DNA of 64,000 bases, taken from NCBI GenBank assembly GCA_033439765.1, contig JAULSN010000004.1:3854001-3918000 (forward strand), written 5' to 3'. Below, in pieces: positions 58,735 to 64,000 of the stretch (the first letter of the stretch is position 1; every line of letters begins with the position of its first letter). The notes under the pieces were generated by a model that worked only from the letters and a program-made list of their open reading frames with translations, did not search any database and was not told where the DNA came from. Made by a program: the position numbers and the translations under genes. The DNA comes from Lasiosphaeria ovina (lineage: Eukaryota; Ascomycota; Sordariomycetes; Sordariales; Lasiosphaeriaceae).

Positions 58735-58802
58735 ACGGCGACGATGACGATGACGATGATGACGACGACGACGATGATGATGACAATGACGACGACGAGG
58801 CA
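58735..58802. repeat. GAC/GAT trinucleotide tract
   Basis: About 22 imperfect GAY units following the 157-aa gene; open in frame but with no gene context. Confidence 0.9.
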
Positions 58803-59099
58803 GACTGGGGCGCGCGGGTGCGCATGGTTTGGGTCGGGTCTCGTTTGGGTTGGTTCGTTCGGGCTGGGTCGTTCGGGTTTGGTCGCTTGGGTTGTTCGTC
58901 GTCTGGGTTCGTTTTGCCCCTTTTTATTCTTTTCTTTTTTTTTACTCTATTCTTTTACCCAGCCTTACTTGCTTGGGTTTTCTTTTCTTTTTCTTTTTAA
59001 TTTTTTTTTTAAAAAAAAGAATTGAACTTTTCCCCCATCTATTCTAATCGAACGTCTTGATTATAAGAATTACGTGAAACATGTCGACTGATGAAGACA
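58803..59099. other. Intergenic, T-rich
   Basis: A GGGTCG/TTCGGG-rich stretch followed by poly-T/poly-A runs before the start of the next candidate gene. Confidence 0.5.
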
Positions 59100-60108
59100 A
59101 TGAGGCGCGCGAAGTTCTCGTGCAGGTTCGGACGGCCTCTCTTCGTCGCTGGGTTTTTGTGTGGCCTTTTTGCAACGGTGCGGTGGGATTTGTTGGTGCC
59201 GAAGGAGACCAATTTGCTGTTCGAGCTGGAAGAGTGAGTACGAGAATGTCTCCAGGAAGCATATCAACATGATTATGGACGCTGGCTGGGAGACAGACCG
59301 CTCAGACGACACCGATGACGAGACGGGGACTTTGGTTATCATTAGCGCCGACGACGGGGCTCCGTACGTACCAGAGGATACGGAGAGCGTCGACCCTGGA
59401 AGCGAGTCTCCTGCGCCTAAGGCTGCCGCGCCTAAGGCTATTGCGGGGAGTTTGTTTACCAGGGCCAATACGCCTAGCATCAGCTCTACCTACGGTAGCG
59501 ACGAGTCTGTGGTCGAAACGCCGACACAGAAGTCACGCCTGCCTCTGCCAGGCCTATCTCTGGCTCTGTCGTCGGCCACGAAGAAGCTGGAGCTGAGCTC
59601 TACGCTGGTCTTGGACGTTCAGTCTTTTGGCAAGGCTGAGATGGAACGGCTTGCCCAGGCCACGTACGATAGCCTGGTAGGGCTCAAGGTCACCGTCGAA
59701 CGGAGCAACAAGCCCGTCACGGAGACCTTGACGAACGAGCAAGCGACGGCTATAGCCATCGCGCTTTTCGGCGAAATGCTGGGTTCCGTGATGCGGCGCG
59801 TGCGGGAGGTTGTCGAGATGGCCTCCGAGTACAACAGGAGTCAGTCACCAGGTTGGCGAGGTCGCCCGGGATGATAGCTACCCGCTTATCATCCGTCAAG
59901 TGATGTTTGGGCTGAGCCAGCCGTCGGGACATGTGGAGGTCGCGGCGATACGTCAGATCATCCGGAACAACGCTCTAGTGGAACTGAGAGCCGGATGGGA
60001 CGCGCTCAAGGCCATCCTAGAGAGCCCCTATGATGGTACGGATCCCGACAACGCGGCTATCCACAGATTCGTTGCCTCTGTCCCGTCCGCCAGGGGCGTG
60101 ACAATATA
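59100..60108 (+). pseudogene. Frame-broken gene for a signal-anchored hypothetical protein
   Basis: Three successive frames read as one protein. Frame 1 starts at 59100 (MRRAKFSCRFGRPLFVAGFL...), giving a basic end and a hydrophobic segment like a type II signal anchor, and stops at the TGA after LLFELEE (59235-59237). Frame 2, one base later, continues as EYENVSRKHINMIMDAGW, an acidic region (about 59300-59450) and a helical segment TNEQATAIAIALFGEMLGS, ending at a TGA near 59871. Frame 3, again +1, continues RDDSYPLIIRQVMFGLSQPS to the stop at 60106-60108. Both switches are +1. A GTGAGT overlaps the first stop, but no acceptor gives the right phase within a usual intron length. It could be a pseudogene, assembly error, unusual splicing or +1 frameshifting. 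No known domain. Confidence 0.45.
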
Positions 60109-61279
60109 GGGCGTTGGTGAAACGGGCCTCCATCTCTACCGATATATCGAAGGATAGCTGCCATCTTCCATACGAACGGGACAATTAATGATTGGCAAGA
60201 GGAGCGACTGACTGCATGCCGGTGAGACGACTTTGGAAATGCTGGGCTGGACATTTCAACCTCCTTGCACGTTTCGTCTGCTATCGCCGACCAGACAGCG
60301 GGCCAGCTCTCGGAGACTGTCATTTCGGACACCGGAACTTTCCCTATGGATGATTCATGTGCTGTAAAGCCGTTCGCTGTACAACTCCGGCATAACATGC
60401 GACGGTGGTTCTCAACGTCCAACCACGAGGCCAAGACCGTTTCTTCTCGCCAAATTCTGACGCCGGACCCGAGAGCAAGGCGTCATGTGAGACCCAAGCT
60501 CGGCAGAAAGGGAGTCGAAGACCATGGCCTCAATACAGAGGTTAAATCGAGGTCACTACTAAAAGACCAACTCCAACCCCGTCAGACGAGAGCAATCACA
60601 GATGGAAACGGTGGACCAAGCCTATATATGGCTTCGGAGCTTCCATAAAGCGCAAGGTATCTAATATCCCCCAGGAAGTCGATGTCAACTAGGTCTATCA
60701 GGAACTCAGCCGATCAGCACTTTCCACGCCTAGCAATCACGCAGTATACAAAAAGTATCTGACAAGCTATCCTAGGCTGGTTCTACGGGCCAAGCAAGGG
60801 ACGAGGGACATAGATACGAGACACGAGAACCAGTCCATATCAATCAAGAATTAAACGAGGATTTGCCTCTTTAGGCAGAAAGGGCGACTATGACTTTGAG
60901 GGGGAGTCCGAATCAAATTTGCAACAATACGAATGGAAGTTCCCAGAAGAGAATACGAATGAACTGATTTGATCCCGCACAAAGTTGGAGGTCAGGACAA
61001 TGCACTTTCACTGGAGAGGGCAGGCCACCCACGTGTATGCAAAATCCTGTTTTACTCCCGCGGTGCCTGGTTCAACGAGTCAACTGCATCTGTGGAAGTT
61101 ATTCACTTTCCTTCATCACAAGAGTGCAGACTCTCGGTATTCTCTACTTATTTAGGAGGAACCATAACTACATAGCCTTGGCCCCTTACCCCCTGAATCC
61201 TCGGGTAGGTATATGCGGGGATGTTTGCGACAATGACTCGACAAAACGCGCATAGTGCATTCGCGAGGACGATATTGCA
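60109..61279. other. No supported gene; probable degraded element
   Basis: Plus-strand short frames with frequent stops lead up to the gypsy relic and may be older parts of the same element, but I cannot match them to gag, protease or reverse transcriptase motifs. Confidence 0.35.
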
Positions 61280-61600
61280 CCGCAAGACCTTCTCCATGCA
61301 GTCAACATCATCAAGGGCAGGCGCACTCAGTAATGCTTCAGCTGCATCACGTTCATGGGTACCAGCAACCACACAACCCAAGTCGAAAATACTCGGAGCA
61401 GCGCAGCGGGCCATTCACGATCAAAAAACAAATTGGTCAACTAGCACACGAACTCGACATCCCTCTGCACTGGCGTATACACCCTGTAGTGTCAGTGGCA
61501 CTGCTTAAGAGAATCCCCCGACCCCTTTAGAGAACACCTCAGCCAATACCAGTCGTAGTGGAAAGCCTACGACACGCAGCATAACCAGTGGTCCAAACAA
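61280..61600 (+). mobile_element. Ty3/gypsy retrotransposon pol relic (integrase C-terminal end)
   Basis: The plus strand reads LQLHHVHGYQQPHNPSRKYS, then SGPFTIKKQIGQLAHELDIP and LHWRIHPVVSVALLKRIPRP, followed by a stop and a further short P-rich stretch. This is the conserved end of gypsy integrases (product-like order: LRLHHGY, K-R-x-GPF, LAYELDIP, HWRIHPVVSVA). The upstream integrase core, RT and LTRs are not recognisable, so this is an old fragment. It sits ~270 bp from a tRNA-Asn gene. Confidence 0.75.
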
Positions 61601-61858
61601 GAAACTAATTGCACGAAAAGTTGTTGATCCGACAATAATGCCAGATCAAGAATTCCCCTTAGTGCCCTAACTTGTCGAGTCCAACTCGCCCCTGCCCCTA
61701 ATAGGTCACGCCGTAAACAGCACCCGGAAGCACCTACCTACCTAGTTCCATCTACGTAACAAAACCAAATCCTCGACGATAGATTGTGATTGCCCAAGTT
61801 TAGTAAAAACATCCCTTCCACAAACCCCCGGACAAAACTCAAAAAATTAAAGAAAATC
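61601..61858. other. Short spacer between gypsy relic and tRNA
   Basis: A-rich sequence with no gene. Confidence 0.5.
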
Positions 61859-61863
61859 AAAAA
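61859..61863 (-). terminator. Pol III T-run for tRNA-Asn
   Basis: Five consecutive T on the minus strand downstream of the tRNA 3' end. Confidence 0.7.
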
Positions 61864-61872
61864 GGGAAACAT

Positions 61873-61946
61873 CTCCCTCGGTTGGGGTCGAACCAACAGC
61901 CTCCAGATTAACAGTCTGACGCGCTAGCCAATTGCGCCACGAGGGA
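61873..61946 (-). tRNA. tRNA-Asn (GTT)
   Basis: A 74-nt cloverleaf on the minus strand. The acceptor stem TCCCTCG pairs with CGAGGGA, discriminator G. The D arm is GCGCAATTGGCTAGCGC, the anticodon loop CTGTTAA with anticodon GTT, and the T arm has GGTTCGACCCC. No intron. A T5 run ~10 nt past the 3' end (61859-61863) fits a Pol III terminator. Confidence 0.97.
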
Positions 61947-62685
61947 TTTCTTGCTTATGTCCCGCCAATTGCCTTGCAGGCACTTGTGGGGATTGTGGCA
62001 TTGGAACCCCGGTATTGCTAGTTTTGACCTAGGCGCCTCCGCGCCCGACAGAAATCCTCAAAGACCATTTCAGACAAAAGAAACCCCCCTTGTCATTCTA
62101 GCAAGCCATTGAAACGACAAAAATCACTGCGGGCATCAATCTCACTCTGGGGGATTTTATATTTTACTACTTGATATAAATTTTCCAAATAGAAAGGAGA
62201 GAGAGAGAGAGAGAGAGGCTAAAGATAACTTCGGTAGGTTACTTTTCCCATACTTACACCCAAGCGTGGAAAGGAAGCATTCGGCTTGTGGATTCAAATT
62301 CGGACCAAGTCATTAATCCATCGATTAAGAAAACCCAGAATTGAACGAGACTTCAAAAAGAATACGAAACGGATCGAGGGAGGCACTAAAAACGGTGGTC
62401 GGCGAGCTCTTGCCACACCTATCTCAAAGCAAAGCCGGCGCAACCTATCTCAAAGCCCTAGATCGATGCAGATGGAGAGAGCGACGTCCTTAATTTATCT
62501 TCCAAGTGAAATATCTACAGAGGGCGAGAGAAACAAGATTGCTCCTTAAAAGTACTGTAGATGTATGCACACATATGTAAAATACAACGAGAAACAACCC
62601 ATTAACTCTTTTCCATATCCCCCCCTCATAGAAAAAAAGAAACCATTAACTTGAACCGCCCCATAACCCAAAAGTCCGAGACGAC
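61947..62685. other. Spacer between the two tRNA genes
   Basis: About 740 bp of AT-rich sequence with a GA dinucleotide tract at 62199-62217. The 87-codon frame at 62286-62549 is not protein-like. Confidence 0.5.
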
Positions 62686-62694
62686 AAAAAAAAA
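62686..62694 (-). terminator. Pol III T-run for tRNA-Leu
   Basis: Nine consecutive T on the minus strand, 4 nt after the tRNA 3' end. Confidence 0.75.
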
Positions 62695-62698
62695 GCTC

Positions 62699-62831
62699 TG
62701 ACAGGAGTGAGATTCGAACCCACGCCCTTTCGGACCACGGAATCAATTGACGACGAGCTTGGCTCGAGATCGTGAATGAAGGGATTTGTAATTCCTTAAC
62801 GTGGCGCCTTGGACCGCTCGGCCATCTTGCC
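62699..62831 (-). tRNA. tRNA-Leu (AAG) with intron
   Basis: Class II tRNA on the minus strand with TGGCCGAGCGGTCCAAGGC (A box), anticodon stem CCACG/CGTGG, loop TTAAGG giving anticodon AAG, an intron of about 50 nt after position 37, a variable arm and T arm GTGGGTTCGAATCTCAC. Acceptor stem GGCAAGA against TCCTGTC has one A-C mismatch and one G-T pair, weaker than usual, so a mildly degenerate copy is possible. Confidence 0.85.
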
Positions 62832-63283
62832 CTGTTGGGATCAATCAGAAGGAGGATCTGATTTTGTTGAAGTTGTGGGTTGGTATCGAGTCATGTCATG
62901 TCATGGCCCGAGGGGTGGATGAGACAGAGGTCATGCTAACAACAGATATGGAATACCCAGGGGAAAAATGGAGACATCGAAACACCACACCACATGCTTG
63001 ACATGGTTAAATGTATATATATATCTAGAAAAAGAACTCGAGGAGGGTATTCAGGATATGTACAGGCAATACTTCTAACTGTGCACTAACCAAGACGCAA
63101 AGAAAAAAACCACCCTCCCAGTTTCACATCCCCGGCGGGGATGACGAGACGAACAAACCACAAGGACACACCAAAACAACCGACACCGCGCCTAGACACC
63201 ATCCCAATGGACAAACGACATTTTGAAAAAAAAAAAAAAAAAACCCCCCGTTCATCCCCAACATCCCGAGGCAAACCTCTCAC
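62832..63283. other. Spacer and MGM1 3' flank
   Basis: About 450 bp with an ATATAT stretch at 63015 and an A17 run at 63226-63242, the latter near the expected MGM1 3' UTR. Confidence 0.5.
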
Positions 63284-64000
63284 TCAAAACAGTGACCGCC
63301 TCAGCCGCTTCTTGTACCCGCCGTCGAGCTTTGTGTCGTTGTGCGTGTCTAGGCGGTTGAGCGTCTCGATCTTGGAGAGGACGAGCTCGAGCAGCTCCTT
63401 GCGGCGGATGAGGTCTAGATGCCGCCTGATCCTGGGGTCCTCGCGGGCGAAGCGCTCGATGCCGGCGCCGCCCATCTGCTCGCCGAGCTTGGCCTCGACC
63501 TCGCGGGGGAAGCGGGCGTAGAAGTCGTTGAGCATCTCGACGTTGAGGAAGAGCACGGCCGTCTGCGTCAGCTTGGTGGCCACGGCGTCGAGGAACACCT
63601 CGGGGCAGTAGTATTTGTTCTCGAGCGACTTGCACTGCCGCGACTTGACCGCGAGCATGCGCATGTTGATAATGTCGGCCCGGTCCCGGAGAAACACGGC
63701 TTCGCGTCCTGTCATAGTTTAGCACCCAGAGTCAGACACAAACCTTTGAAAAGCAGGAGAAAGTAAAGGGAAGTGACGTACCTCTTGCGAGCAGCGCAGC
63801 GCTGAACCCGCCCGCCCCGTTTCTGCTCTCGCCTTCGACCGCAATGTCCCCCTTGCGTGCCCTATCCACGAACCCCATCACCTCCTTGAGCTTCTTCTTG
63901 CCCCCGACTACGTTTTCGAGATTCTTCATGGCTGCCTGGCACTGGTCTAGCTCTCCTTTGAGAACCCCCGCAACATGTTCCCGTCCCTGGTTCCACTCCT
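63284..64000 (-). CDS. MGM1: Mitochondrial dynamin-like GTPase Mgm1/Msp1 (OPA1), C-terminal end, truncated by window edge
   Basis: Inner-membrane dynamin needed for mitochondrial fusion and cristae shape. Exons (64000)-63782 and 63708-63284 join in phase 1 at LLARG|REAVFL; donor GTACGT, acceptor ACAG. Only the C-terminal ~214 residues are in the window: EHVAGVLKGELDQCQAAMKN, GGKKKLKEVMGFVDRARKG, then the conserved SRQCKSLENKYYCPEVFLD, VATKLTQTAVLFLNVEMLNDFYARFPRE and FAREDPRIRRHLDLIRRKELLELVLSKIE, which is the Mgm1-type GED/stalk end. The KENKYYCPEVFL-like block distinguishes Mgm1 from Dnm1 and Vps1. The tail is basic (YKKRLRRSLF). The GTPase domain, transmembrane segment and targeting sequence lie beyond base 64000. 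Confidence 0.94.

Noticed and set aside
1..64000. CRISPR arrays, operons, rRNA genes, replication or attachment sites
   Set aside because: No regularly spaced palindromic repeats, no 5S/18S/28S signatures and gene structure is eukaryotic throughout.

Overview
The window is nuclear DNA from a filamentous ascomycete (Pezizomycotina), most likely a Sordariomycete. The genes are GC-rich and monocistronic, lie on both strands and are split by short introns (roughly 55-380 bp) with GTAAGT/GTGAGT/GTATGT-type donors, CTAAC/CTGAC-like branch sites and CAG/TAG acceptors. The proteins include typical fungal families: UreD, Zn2Cys6 factors, F-box-type proteins and MCT-type MFS permeases. There is no operon or CRISPR structure.

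Layout. 1-2260 (-): 5' part of the cohesin subunit Scc3/STAG, cut by the left edge. 4517-5521 (-): urease accessory UreD. 6145-13251: a head-to-head pair of unrecognised genes, a 611-aa protein (-) and a 1145-aa protein (+), sharing a 1.2-kb promoter region; this is the best candidate here for an undescribed system. 13653-14555 (-): epoxide-hydrolase-like alpha/beta hydrolase. 15464-17289 (+): RNA polymerase III subunit RPC53, whose last 138 bp are tandemly duplicated in frame behind the stop codon. 18637-20284 (+) and 20619-22020 (-): an FAD aromatic-type monooxygenase tail to tail with an MCT-type transporter. 26372-28584 (-): an unusual factor with a C-terminal Zn2Cys6 cluster, separated by 6.9 kb without genes from a G2/M B-type cyclin at 35490-37918 (+). 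40200-42481 (+): calcium-regulated mitochondrial aspartate/glutamate carrier. 43678-44557 (-): F-box/2EXR-like protein. 45666-46636 (+): cystinosin. 47835-49504 (+): quinone-oxidoreductase-like protein with an acidic, Asn-rich tail. 52760-53856 (+): PAQR receptor. 56670-60108: small lineage-specific genes, one apparently frame-broken. 61280-61600: Ty3/gypsy pol relic. 61873-62831 (-): tRNA-Asn and intron-containing tRNA-Leu. 63284-64000 (-): C-terminus of the mitochondrial dynamin Mgm1/OPA1, cut by the right edge.

Repeats. Three copies of one TA-flanked MITE family lie near 17.9, 50.6 and 55.4 kb. Pentanucleotide microsatellites and homopolymers are common between genes and inside some introns.

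The housekeeping genes are unrelated in function (cohesion, Pol III, cell cycle, mitochondrial transport and fusion, vacuolar cystine export). The only neighbouring genes that look functionally linked are the divergent pair and, more weakly, the monooxygenase/transporter pair. All exon limits were deduced by eye from splice consensus and protein continuity; there is no transcript evidence.
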